Positions 44,304 through 55,045 of a stretch of DNA of 64,000 bases are shown in pieces. The position numbers and the translations under genes were made by a program. The notes below the pieces were generated by a model that worked only from the letters and a program-made list of their open reading frames with translations, had not been told where the DNA came from and did not search any database. The stretch spans positions 15,338,027-15,402,026 of the forward strand of contig NC_083345.1 of assembly GCF_019175385.1 (NCBI RefSeq), in the 5' to 3' direction. Source of the stretch: Lycium barbarum (Eukaryota; Streptophyta; Magnoliopsida; Solanales; Solanaceae). Position 1 is the stretch's first letter. Every line of letters starts with the position of its first letter.

Positions 44304-44639
44304 CTTTATATGTCGAGAAAATTAGTCAGCTTTATTTTCAAAAATTGAAACCGCAGAAGTGAAATTGACATTCACAGCTACATTACCCCGGGATTTTTAC
44401 GTTGAAATCTATTGCGTATCATCATCTTATAGGTAAATAAAACTGAAAATTTCACGCCAATTTGGGGAAAAATTGAAATTGAATGGGATAAAAGGTGTTT
44501 TTTCAAAATTCAGCTCGGCTTATGCCGGTTTGCCTGCGTAGATCTCGAAAAAATACGCAAGTTAAAAAAAAAACGCGTAAAACGGACGTCCGAGCGTAAA
44601 GTTATGACCATCTAAAGTTTGACCACTTTACAACTAGTT

Positions 44640-45018
44640 TTCAAACAAAACTTACTTCGGGCACCTTTTCAACCCCTAAAATGATGATCCGAACGTCTAC
44701 GTATCCTTGATGTATTGAGCCTACATTATTGTACGCAGAAAAAAATATCAGGTTCTATATAAAATATTGACGTTTCGGAGTCTTGACACACGACTAATCG
44801 TTGGTCAAAGTATGAAAAAAACACTAAGTTTTTTCAAACAAAACTTACTTCGGGCACCTTTTCAACCCCTAAAATGACTATCTGAACGTCTACGTATCCT
44901 TGTTGTATTGGGCCTACATTATTGTACGCAGAAAAAAAATATTAGGTTCTAGATAAAATATTGACGTTTCGGAGTCTTGACACACGACTAATCGTTGGTC
45001 AAAGTATGAAAAAAACAC
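44640..45018. repeat. 193-bp tandem duplication inside the MULE
   Basis: TTCAAACAAAACTTACTTCG begins both copies (44640 and 44833). Both run through GACGTTTCGGAGTCTTGACA and CGACTAATCGTTGGTCAAAG and are nearly identical. Confidence 0.88.
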
Positions 45019-45299
45019 TTCGGGCATTTTGGTTCCGGACTCCTATTTTGTAAAACGCTGGGAAATATTTTTTAATTGTATAACGTGGACTGATCCACGT
45101 TATACAATTTAGATCAGTCCACGTTATACAATAATTTTTTATGTTTTTTCGTTGACGAAGTCTGACACGAAAAAAAAATTGGGGTATATCGTGGGCTGAT
45201 CCACGATATACCCCTTTTGGTATATTAAATTTTTGTCATCCCCTTTTGATAAAGACCGTGTATTTTTATACCCTTTAGGCTCCGGACTCCTATTTTTAA

Positions 45300-46399
45300 C
45301 ATCTCGAATAGTTATCTCATAATGACCCGTGCATTTCAAGGCTCAAGATCTTTATCTACTTCATGTATACTCTCAAGTACTTATCTCATAGACAAATCGC
45401 GCGTTTCAAGACTTTATATCTTACCTACTTCGTGATTAACCTTTACACGTAACTGGAAGGAAAAAAAAAAGGTACACTTGATTTTGTCCCTTAAAGTTAT
45501 CATAAATTTTATTGAGACATCTCAATTGAGATAGTTGCCTATTAAGCATTTTAACTTTATTCAATATATCTCTATTAAACGCAATAGGCTAGTATGACAA
45601 AACAAAGTATTTCTCACCTCTCGCAAGTGCTTGAACTGGTCAAAAATCTTTTTTTATATTCATTTTTAAAAAGCCAATATGGTCATCAGTACGATTATAG
45701 TTCAAGTAATCGCACGGATTCCCTTTCAAATGGACTGGTCTTTAATTTTGGGCCTTCAAATGGGTTGGTCTTTAATTTTTGTACTTTAAATTGAACTTAT
45801 GTCAATATTGTATAAGTTCTTTAAGCGCGCTGACATAACTTGTGGATATTATGATACGTAACTTATGCCTCTATAGACATAAGTTCTATTTTGAAGGGTA
45901 AAAATTAATGACCAGCACAAAGTAGAGACAAAAGTGCAAATTGCCCGTTATAGTTCGAAACGTGATAAACGTTTGACCATCAAGGTTTTTAATTTTTTAT
46001 TAGCTTTTCTTGTCTTTAACATTTTCTTTTTCCCCTTTTTTTAGGTGCATTATATGTTACTAACATATTCTATCAAATCTTTAACCAGCAGCAACACCAA
46101 ATTGAACTCATTGGCTTTCACCGTGAATACTGTTTTTCTACACGTAGAGAAATGATAATGTATCAAAACTCAAAACCAACGCCAACGATTATTTTTATAT
46201 ATATATTTGAAAGAAAAAGTTTATAATATATACACCAATCCTAGAAATTATTTTAATTTACTTATAGTTTTGAATCTGATTTGAACTTATCATCATGAGT
46301 TGAAATACATGATGAAAGGTAGTGAAAGTGGCATACCAAATTAATGAAGAAAGAAACATGAGAAAGGATAATTGCATCGTAATAATTTTTCTATTGTTT
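45300..46399. other. Intergenic stretch, no supported gene
   Basis: Short duplicated words (TCAAATGGACTGGTCTTTAA and TCAAATGGGTTGGTCTTTAA at 45726-45770). Otherwise AT-rich and non-coding. Confidence 0.5.
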
Positions 46400-46700
46400 T
46401 TTATCCTGTGAATAAATAAGCCCAATTAATTCGTTATTATATTAATAATGGAAATATTAGGCTTTATTGGAAATAATAATTCAAAATTATAGGAAATCAA
46501 AATTGGTTAGGATTTGATATTTTAATCCATGTTCAATTAAGATTTATAGTCAAATTAGTATAGGAATAGATTTTTTTGTTTTGAGTTAAAGTAAGTTTTA
46601 TACTATTATAAATAGGGTTGCTGCTATTTATTTTATGTAGTGGAGATTGCAGAGAGCGTTCAGAGATTCATAGAGTCTATCAATAGAATATTCTCCTTCA
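46400..46700 (+). mobile_element. LTR end of a Copia-like or other tRNA-Met-primed retroelement
   Basis: TATAAATAG at 46607-46615, a short transcribed tail, then an LTR-type ...CTTCA end at 46700 followed by a primer-binding site. The left LTR edge was not determined and the start given is approximate. No gag or pol text follows, so the element is truncated or non-autonomous. Confidence 0.55.
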
Positions 46701-46702
46701 AA

Positions 46703-46715
46703 TTGGTATCAGAGC
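46703..46715 (+). promoter_or_regulatory. Retroelement primer-binding site (tRNA-Met type)
   Basis: TTGGTATCAGAGC two bases after the LTR end, complementary to initiator tRNA-Met. Confidence 0.8.
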
Positions 46716-46966
46716 TTTTAGGATCCTAGTAGAAAATCAAAGAGTTTCCGCTGTCAGCGGGCGGCTATGGCTCATATGTGTCGCCCGTCTGGCCAATGAT
46801 GATGATGTTGGCAAATGTTGGGCTAATGATATGCATGAAAAACAATCATGCTGAGAAGGACTAATAAACTATTGCATGTTTAAAGAGGTGCAACAAAATA
46901 TGCACAAGAGGAACAAAATGTCTTCTCTAGAAGTCGGAGAAGTGGGTTAAAAACAATAAATTGGGT

Positions 46967-47299
46967 GTTGATGAGAAAGTGCATCAACAAGTTGAAATGT
47001 TAGAGAGAAAGTGCTCCAACGATTGTGAAGGTTGAAGAGAAAGGTGCTTCAACAATTGAATGTTAGGTGAGAAAGTGCATCAACAAATTAAAATGTTGGA
47101 GAGAAAGTGCTTCAAAAATGGAATGTTGGAGAGAAAGTGCTCCAACGGTTGTGAAGGTTGGAGAGAAAGTGCTCCAACGATTGTAACGGTTGAAGAGAAA
47201 GTGTTTCAACAAATTGGAAAATGGTGAGTGCGGTTGAATAGAAAGTGTTTCAACAAATTGGAAGATGGGGAGTGACGGTTGAAGAGAAAGTGTTTCATC
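46967..47299 (+). repeat. Tandem array of ten 22-23-nt hairpin repeats with covarying stems
   Basis: Ten units share a central AGAAAGTG loop and flanking 7-nt arms. Starts: 46967, 46999, 47031, 47062, 47095, 47125, 47157, 47189, 47233, 47278. Arms pair as GTTGATG/CATCAAC, GTTGAAG/CTTCAAC, GTTGGAG/CTCCAAC and GTTGAAG/TTTCAAC (G-U closing), so changes on one side are often matched on the other. Spacing is mostly 30-32 nt, with wider gaps in the last two units. It begins about 250 nt after the retroelement primer-binding site, in what would be its leader. Units 2, 4 and 10 carry mismatches. Confidence 0.85.
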
Positions 47300-48496
47300 A
47301 ATTGATGGGTTTCAGTAGCGTGAAAATGTCCACAGAGTAGCAGTCTTGACATCAACCCGACGTGTTTCATATATGTAATGGCTGCTTTTAATAATTAAGT
47401 GTTTAATAATTACCTCTTGTAAAGGACAATAAAGCCTAGTCAATTCTTTTTTATTTGCTAGTAACTAGAAGACATTACGCAATTTTGAAAACGAATGTTG
47501 AATCAAGTTGATAATTAATTAGTCATAAGTTTGAGTGATAACATTATGAAAATACTAGTAAACATCATCAAAGAACGTCTAATTAATTACAATTTGCAAT
47601 TTCATAGGATTAACAAAACGTTTTAATTAGAACACGGTCATCATCTTGAGGATGAGAATTGAATAAATTAGTTTTCTTAAGTGATAAACTTAACCAAATC
47701 CTATAGCCAAATTCATGTATCTCGCGGCAGTAGTCATTTTCTTTTGACAAGTTACCAATAAAATACATATGTAAGTTGACATTTGAAAAATCAACTCAAG
47801 TTACTTGTTCAAAAACGTTTCATGTCATGGCTGCTACTATTTTATGACCAATTTTTAGCTAATAAAATTCGTAAAAGAAAGAAGTTAATTAATTACATGG
47901 GTAATTGGAATACTAGTCATCACCTTGGCAATATTTTGGGTATAAAGCAAACATGGGTAATTGGAATACTAGTCATCACCTTGGAGGATAAAGTTTGAAT
48001 ACGCTCTTCTTTTTATATAAGTGTTCTGAAAATTTGGATTACTTTGGGGTTTTAATCATAAGATATTTGTCCAGCAGTTGTTAGTATATAACATTACGGA
48101 AAAATACCAAACAATTAGGCGGTTTTAAAGAGCCGCCATTATAATATGAGTAGCGGTTTAAAAATTAATCGGCATAACTTACATTTTTAATACGGCAGTT
48201 TTATGAAAATTTTGACGTTTTAAAACGCCATTATAGGACTTATAGGGAATTTATTTGGCGCAAAATTAGTATTAATATATATAATTTAAATTCTTAAAAA
48301 GTGCTCAAGAGCTACCTGTCAAATGTAAGGTTTAACCAAAGAAGAAGGAAAAAAAGCATTCCTTTCATCCACATGCATAGTAACTTAAAATATTTGAATT
48401 TCTTGGCTTTTCCATAGAAAAAAGAATATAATTGACAGAATCTCCTTTCTTGTTTAAACAGATAAGCCGGATTCCATAGTGCTTTGCATCTTTTTG
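47300..48496. other. Intergenic stretch, no supported gene
   Basis: GGGTAATTGGAATACTAGTC is repeated at 47899 and 47954 (short tandem duplication). At 48118-48230, GGCGGTTTTAAAGAGCCGCC and related words give local palindromes. No gene. Confidence 0.5.
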
Positions 48497-48504
48497 TTTA
48501 GAAT

Positions 48505-49237
48505 TAGGGGTGTTCATGGTTCGGTTTGGGTCGGTTATTGGTTAAAACCATAACCAAACCAATTTAGTCGGTTTTTAAATGTCTAAAACCATAACCAAAC
48601 CAAGTAAAATAATAACCACCGGTTTGGTTATTGTCGGTTTGGTTCGGTTTGGTTCGGTTTTTCGATTTATGACTAGCCGTGACAATTCAAATATTCTCTC
48701 TCTACATTCTTCAAATTTCTTATGAAACTCTTTTTTCCTCATAGCCCACAATGGTGAACTTTGCTGCATATTGAGGGAAAGACACACTGTTGGCAAATCA
48801 GGTGGACCAAACTTGCAACGCAGTTTAGATTCAAAAGAACAAGTTAAACAGAGGTTTCAAAATACAAACAACCCTTATGCTTACGACTTATTAGAGTTGG
48901 GCTTGGATTGTTGGACATGTTCTTTTAAGACATGAGCTTTAAAAATAAGTAAACCAAAATTAAATTAATAATTAAAAGGTATAAAATATCTTTAATTATT
49001 TATGAAAAGCTAATATTATACATATAAATAATTATAAATTTTATGTATATAATTATCGGTTTGGTTCGGTTATTTATTCGGTTATTTTTTACTATAACCA
49101 TAACCAAACCAAATATTATCAGTTTTTTAAATTTAAAACCAAACCAAACCAAACTAAACCAAATGTCGGTTATTTTATTCGGTTTGGTTAAATTTTCGGT
49201 TTGGTTTTGATTTTAACCAAAACCGTGAACAGCCCTA
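48505..49237. mobile_element. Non-autonomous hAT element with GGTTTGGTTCGG arrays, TSD TTTAGAAT
   Basis: Perfect 8-bp duplication TTTAGAAT at 48497-48504 and 49238-49245. Ends TAGGGGTGTTCATGGTT and (reverse complement) TAGGGCTGTTCACGGTT. Subterminal regions are packed with GGTTTGGTTCGGTT words on the left and their complements on the right. The 733-bp body has no transposase. Confidence 0.9.
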
Positions 49238-49260
49238 TTTAGAATTTAGTCCCCGGTTAT

Positions 49261-50118
49261 TAGGGTGGACATCCGGGCCGTCGGATTGAATATGAAAATT
49301 TCGGTTTGGATTTTTGATTTTTGGATTGAAGAAATTACAATTTAAATCCAATCCAAATAAGCTCGGATTGGATTGGATCTTCCAATTTCGGTTTTGAATT
49401 AATCAGTTTGGATATTTCGGATTTTCGGATTTGATTTTTGAGTCTTTAAGACGGGCTTAGTTGTAACTAAATTCATGTGTCCCAGTTACCAAGTTACACG
49501 TCTTAGAATAATTTGAAACCAAATTAGAATTAGAAACCAAAGCAGTTAATATACTTTCTGCATAAATTCAAAAGTGCATCTTCCTCTACTTCAACACAAG
49601 AATATCTTTCAAGTTTGAGTTCCACAGAGGAAAATCTAGGTCTTAATTACTCTGTAACAATAAGACCAGTGGAAAGAAACAAAATTCTTGGATACTTGAG
49701 CTTGTTCGATCACCTGCACAGTGACACTTGTTGCAAAAAAATTTCTGGGCATGCAAGATAAAAGATTTATAAGATTGTATCCAAATGTAAAAAAAATTCT
49801 ATATTATATTTGATTTAGTAGAAAATTATGTATTTGGACTTATTACTATAATGGTTAAGGTCATAGCCCATAGGGTATTAATCCATTAGACCATTTGAAA
49901 TTGGATTTATTAGAATTATTGGCCTATTGGACACATATGATATGCGTCGGGTTGAATATAAGGTATAAACATTTTGGATTTTCGGATATCTAAAAATTCA
50001 TAGTACTAAATTCAATATTCAATCCGAAATCCATAAATTTTAAAAATAAAATTCTCAATCCAATCCATAATTCAAAAATTTAAACAAAATTGAATTTCGA
50101 GCTGGCCCAAACTGCTCA
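49261..50118. mobile_element. Non-autonomous hAT element with CGGATTGGAT arrays, eroded right end
   Basis: Left end TAGGGTGGACATCCGGG preceded by CCGGTTAT (49253-49260). On the right, TGGCCCAAACTGCTCA is followed by CGGTTAT (50119-50125), the target duplication with the element's last few bases lost. Interior words such as CGGATTGGATTGGAT and AATCCAATCC are inverted between the two halves. It starts 23 bp after the end of the previous hAT element. Confidence 0.7.
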
Positions 50119-50125
50119 CGGTTAT

Positions 50126-51644
50126 ACACTTAAACTGTAAGCGTGATCTCGATTTCTTGTTCTTTTCCCCTAACCCCCACCTACTTAATACAGTATACAA
50201 ATAAAAACGATCAAGATATTTACACGTTAGTTATATGATTTTTTTTATTATTATTACATATTAATTTAGTATAAAACGTATTACTATTAGTAATGGACAA
50301 GTCGCATGCATGACAGTATAAATTCCTTCTACTTGACATAGGGTACACCCCCCCCCCCCCCCACGCCACCCCACACCCAACACACACACACGTGTTATAC
50401 CAACCAGCTTTATAAATTTACAATTCATCAATTACATGCAATGACAAAAATGAAAAGGGATTAACTTCTAATAAATTAAACAAGTAATAGTTCTTGGGGA
50501 ACTAATTAAAGTAACCTTTGATCAAGATCAAGGCTGGAGCTACTTTAGCCTTTAAGAAAAATATCCTTTGCTTGCTCCTTCATAAAAAAAGACCACATTT
50601 AAACTGCAAAAGAAACAAAAGCTAGCTATCCTCTTCATGAAATCAATAGACATGATAAAAATTAGAAAGAAAAGAAAAAAAATTAAAGAGAATTCTTTTC
50701 AAAAGGGAAAAAGATAAGACAAAAAAAGATAGACACATTTCGAGAAGGGTAAGGGAAAAAGGGATTTCTTTCTCTAATATTCTTTGCTTAAAAGTTGGAT
50801 CAAGCATATAATCCTTAATAGTATAAGTTTCTTAATACTAAAAAAGTAAGATTAGGTGTGTCGATACAAAAACATATATTATAAGAAACAACATTTACTG
50901 TATTATATTCCTTCTCTATTGGGTATTTGTCCACGGCTGCGATGTATATAATAACCATTTTGGCCCCTCAATTATAGATATATAAATTTTGATTGTAGTC
51001 TTCGTAATGTTAGATAAAACATATTTAACCTTTGATTAGCTTAAATGTGTATTTTTGGTCCATTTATGTAAGATATATGTTATATTTCGACTATTTTTCG
51101 AACTATATTAATGTCAAATTATATATATATATATATATAGTGATTGTACAAGTTTAACATATACATGGGTAATTAAGTGGGGAAGCAATTTGTAATCATG
51201 GTAAATTTGTGAATATTCACAAGCAAAGGAATCAATTTAGTGCACGTTTCAATTAATTAAAGGTCAGATGTGTTTAGTCAAATATTACAAGGACTAAAAC
51301 CGGAATTTATCAATAACTGAGGGACCAAAAGTGTTATTAACCCTATTTTTTATTTTTTTTATTTCTTACATAAAACAAAATAAAGGAAACATATATTCCT
51401 TATCCTAAACAGTGGATCGTTGCTTTGAAATTATAGAAAATATTCCTTTTGAAGAGAATTAAGGAAAAATATTTAGTACAACCAAACCTTTGACAAAGGT
51501 TTGTATTGATTAGAATTTAAATACTGAAATATCTAATTCATGCATTCAAGGTCAGCTGGCTCCGTACCAAGCTGTTCATTAATTAATTTTAATTGAAAAC
51601 AACACATAAGTTATCAGATTTCTCGGTTGCTTTAATCCCCCACC
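50126..51644. other. Intergenic stretch, no supported gene
   Basis: Includes a C-run at 50349-50363 and TA runs at 51121. AT-rich, no domain text. Confidence 0.55.
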
Positions 51645-52215
51645 CCACTTCAGGCTCGATTATAAGGCCAATAAAACAAATCGCATGAGCCCCATTTTTT
51701 TCTTAAAGATGTATTTTATATATAAATTGTTGTCTCAATCGAAAGAAGTTTTTCAAAATTAAAATTGATAAAATTTTATCCAAGATTAACAATGTCTCAA
51801 GAGAGATTGAATGGATTAACTATATTATCAATTGAAAAGGAATTGTTAGAACAATTGATTACTCCATCCGGATCAAAAAAAGAATCCACTTAACCATTTA
51901 TACACCCCTTAGGAAAATACTAATTCCTAGACAAAAATAGGTAATTTGACTAAACTACCCCTAATTAAATAGGCATTGGAATTTGATCATATAACACTTA
52001 ATAGGGGCAAATATGAAAAAACAAAGTTAATTCTTTCTTGATTTGCTAAGTAGAATATTTTTTTTATCTAAGAAAAAAAGATTAAGTGGACTCTTTTTTT
52101 TATTCAGGAGGAGTATAAAATAATAATTAATGACTTTGTGTCTTTTCTTTTAAAAAAGTTAACTAGACCTCTTTTTGAAGTTTGGCTTTAGGCCCAATAT
52201 TGTTGAGAACCCACC
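51645..52215 (+). pseudogene. Second hAT transposase relic, split by a Stowaway MITE
   Basis: TMSQERLNGLTILSIEKELL leads into EQLI, then stops at the MITE. The matching continuation (AATAATTAATGACTTTGTG) resumes at 52116. Flanks CAGGCTCGATTATAAGGCC and TTTGGCTTTAGGCCCAATATTG match those of the relic at 41920. This copy retains a Ser codon where the other has a stop, but no N-terminal domain. Confidence 0.7.
51862..52113. mobile_element. Stowaway MITE nested in hAT relic
   Basis: CTCCATCCGGATCAAAAAAA at left and CTCCTCCTGAATAAAAAAAA (reverse complement of right), with TA at 51860-51861 and 52114-52115. Long inverted arms (AGAATCCACTTAA.../...TTAAGTGGACTCT). The empty site is visible in the relic at 42140. 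Confidence 0.88.
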
Positions 52216-53654
52216 CATTCAACCCCCCCCCCACCCCACCACAAATTGTGGTGCTTTAATATTTATAGTATTTCGATGGATACTAAAGAATCGTTTACAT
52301 CACTTGAAAATGTGCACTAGCTAGGTAATCCAAAATAGATAGAAATAGTTTATTGCTTGGTACAGTATTTGAAATATTCCAAGTCAGACTCATTTAGGTT
52401 TTATGCAACACATTTTAAAGAACTCATAATATTTTAGCTAAATATGTTGCTCCATTGAAACATGGTTATATACAGTGGCCCTTGGTCAAATTAATAAATT
52501 TATGAAAAAATAAGAATGCTAACAAAACCACAATATTTTTGCGACAAATACGGATTACTCCAAGGGCCGGAGCTACCCTAGAACATCCTTCGCCGAAAAA
52601 TTATACTGGATACATAGGTGAAATTTTGTGTTTTTAGGATATACCATACAATGAACACTTGTAACAAAGCTTGTTTGACAACTGGCATTTCCTTAGGAAT
52701 AGTTTGTCTTTTGTCAACTTTAGGAAAATTATGTTTCCATGGGCCCAATCTCTCTCTTGCTTTCTATTATTTTAAGTATTCTTTTTAAATGTTTTTCTTA
52801 ATTAAAATACTAAATTAGAAAGATTTCACTCATACATATTTAATTTTTCCATATGAGAAAATTTGATAATGAAAATTACAGTTCAATATAAACTTTAAAT
52901 TTAATAAAAATATTTTTCTTTGTGATACTTGAAAGTGCTTGATTGAATTTACAAATATATTATTTTTAGATTTATTAATATTTCTCACATCGCGTAATGC
53001 CAAATAAGTTTACTGGTTATTTAAAAATAAAGTACGTTTGACTTGATTTTTAATTACTCAATAAGTTTGTTTAAAACCTTGCCGGATGTCTGGTTCGCTC
53101 TTTTCTGTTTTTTTTTTATTCTCTCTTTTTCCTTTTTCTTTTTATACCTTTCAGCCTTTTGTTTTAACTGGTGCCTAGTGATTTTCTATACTAGGCTCCT
53201 TCAGTGATTGCCTTTGCTCAACTTAAAATTTCAGTGAAAATTCAAAAATTCATTTCAAACTTTAGTGCTTGGATATGTTCTAAGGACAAATTGTGAAGGA
53301 AATGGCAAAGCTAAATATTATTTATAGTGATTTAAAATTTTTGATGCACTTAGTCATTGAAAAACATTATTTACTTTAAAACTTTGAATACCCTTATTTA
53401 AATTTCTGACTCCGCCACTGATTACTCCTTCCAGGTTTGTGTTGTAGGACTTAATGCTAATGACTTTTCAAAATGCACACAGAGCATTCCCAAAGTTGTG
53501 TGCTAAAATGAAATCGCGCATTGAAATGGTTAATCTCTTCTATTCACAGTAAAGTAATAACACGAGTCTCACATCCCAGGCACTGAGGCACCTAACAAGA
53601 TAGTGATGTTCTAGGATTAAAGGTACAAACTTTGAACCAAAATAGCCATAAGTG
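52216..53654. other. Intergenic stretch, no supported gene
   Basis: AT-rich; scraps of the dispersed GGAGCTACCC/GACTCCGCCACTG repeat edges at 52567 and 53408. No gene. Confidence 0.5.
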
Positions 53655-53860
53655 ACGGAACAACAATTTTTACTGAGGGAATTCAACATATAAATAAATA
53701 AATATGAAGAAATCAAGAGAGTACAACATTTACTATGTATACATAAAAAATAAATTTAACTTTATATGTACATTATAATATTCCCGGGAAAGGGAATTCG
53801 TACTTTTATTCGCTAACTATCTGGCCAATGGCCATCATCACTTGAGAACGACAACGACAA
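53655..53860. repeat. Solanaceae dispersed repeat
   Basis: GTGACGGAACAACAATTTTTAC followed by GAGGGAATTCAACAT and ACTATGTATACATAAAAAAT, the same family as 33775-33905 and 34968-35165. Confidence 0.5.
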
Positions 53861-53904
53861 GAGAATTAGAAGTAAAGGAACATTGAGTAAGGGGGAAAAT
53901 TCGC

Positions 53905-54098
53905 CCCAGGACATTGGTCTAGTGATAAGAGTGCATCACATGATGCGAGGGTTACATGCACATGCATGTCACGAGGTTCAAATTTTATCACAAATAAAAA
54001 AATTGCTCTAAGTGTAGAAGAGGAAAAAAATAAACTCATTAATTTCGGACCTTCTGACACTTGATCTTCGGAGAGTTTTATGTTATAAAAAAAAAAAA
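53905..54098 (+). mobile_element. tRNA-derived SINE with poly-A tail
   Basis: Box A-like TTGGTCTAGTGATAAGAGTG and box B-like GAGGTTCAAATTTTATC, a unique body ending GAGAGTTTTATGTTAT, then an A-run at 54087-54098. Head-to-tail length is about 190 bp, consistent with plant SINEs. No clear target duplication was confirmed. Confidence 0.6.
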
Positions 54099-55045
54099 GG
54101 GAGGGGGGGGGGGAGGAGTCAATATCATCATCTATTGATATTTATATGCGCACTAAATTGGAAGAATGATGAAAAGAAATAGGAGAAAAGGAATATAAGA
54201 TGGGGAAGAAGCAAGAAAAGCAAAAGAAATTAGGGGGCATTATTTTTGTTATCTTGTCAATTTGATATGCTTCTTTGCTTTAACCTTCATGTGTCCAAAG
54301 ATAGGGATGTTGGATGTCACAATCAAAAAAATGAAGGGCTATCTACAATTACCCTTTTGCTTTTCCTTACAACATAAATAATTGTGTTTCAACTTTCAAG
54401 TGATCATAAGCAATCATTACGCAGTTAACTGTTTGTAAAGTTCTATATACGTAACAGGCATGCTTCATTATATTTAGTGACTTCTAAATAATTTCTAATT
54501 CTAACCATCAATCAATGTGCTTATAGAAAGTTTAACCAATGTTCTTGTAGACACTGATGAAATATACTCTTGAGTCTATTGTTATCCCAGAACTTATATA
54601 TACTCTATCACTTAGTTTTCGTGAAATGTTTTCATTTTGGTAGTAGTTGACCAATATGACCAAAATTTTGTTATACGTTATTTCCCGTCCTGCAATAAAA
54701 TGAAAAATGAAGAGTGCTAGCTAGCTTAGTGTCACAATTTCACCATGAACTATTAGGTTTAGGAATTCTATTTTATAATCATTCGGTGTTCGGGCCTATT
54801 GCCCTAACAGATTAGAATTCGTTTTGCATAGGGTCTATTAAAGAGGACCGCTCTTTCAAGACTTCTTTTTTATTTTCAGAGTCGAACTTAAGACATTTGA
54901 TTAAGGGCAGATTAATCTTGTCCATCCCAACCACAAATGATAGTCAGATGGAGCAGGCAGAAGTGTTAAACTTTAAATAGATAGGTGACTATAATGATTT
55001 GAAGGAATTATAATTAGGTTCACAATCAAACATATAGTGAATTTC
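54099..55045. other. Intergenic stretch up to pararetrovirus copy 2, no supported gene
   Basis: A G-run at 54099-54112, then AT-rich sequence. No coding or paired-end signals. Confidence 0.5.

Larger units (their letters stand above)
43566..45289 (-). mobile_element. MULE with about 200-bp terminal inverted repeats and palindromic subtermini
   Basis: Left end GAGTCCGGAGCCTAAAAG and right end CTTTAGGCTCCGGACTC are inverted, and homology continues for about 200 bp. Flanks CTGTTTTTAA (43556-43565) and CTATTTTTAA (45290-45299) form a 10-bp duplication with one mismatch. Within each arm are perfect palindromes: TTGTATAACGTGGATC with its mirror, and GGTATATCGTGG with its mirror. The interior holds the zinc-knuckle end of a MULE transposase (44115-44303) and a 193-bp tandem duplication. 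It is a deletion derivative of a Mutator-like element. Confidence 0.85.

Noticed and set aside
46967..47299. CRISPR array
   Set aside because: Units are eukaryotic, imperfect hairpins with repeats and spacers both similar; the host genome is plant.
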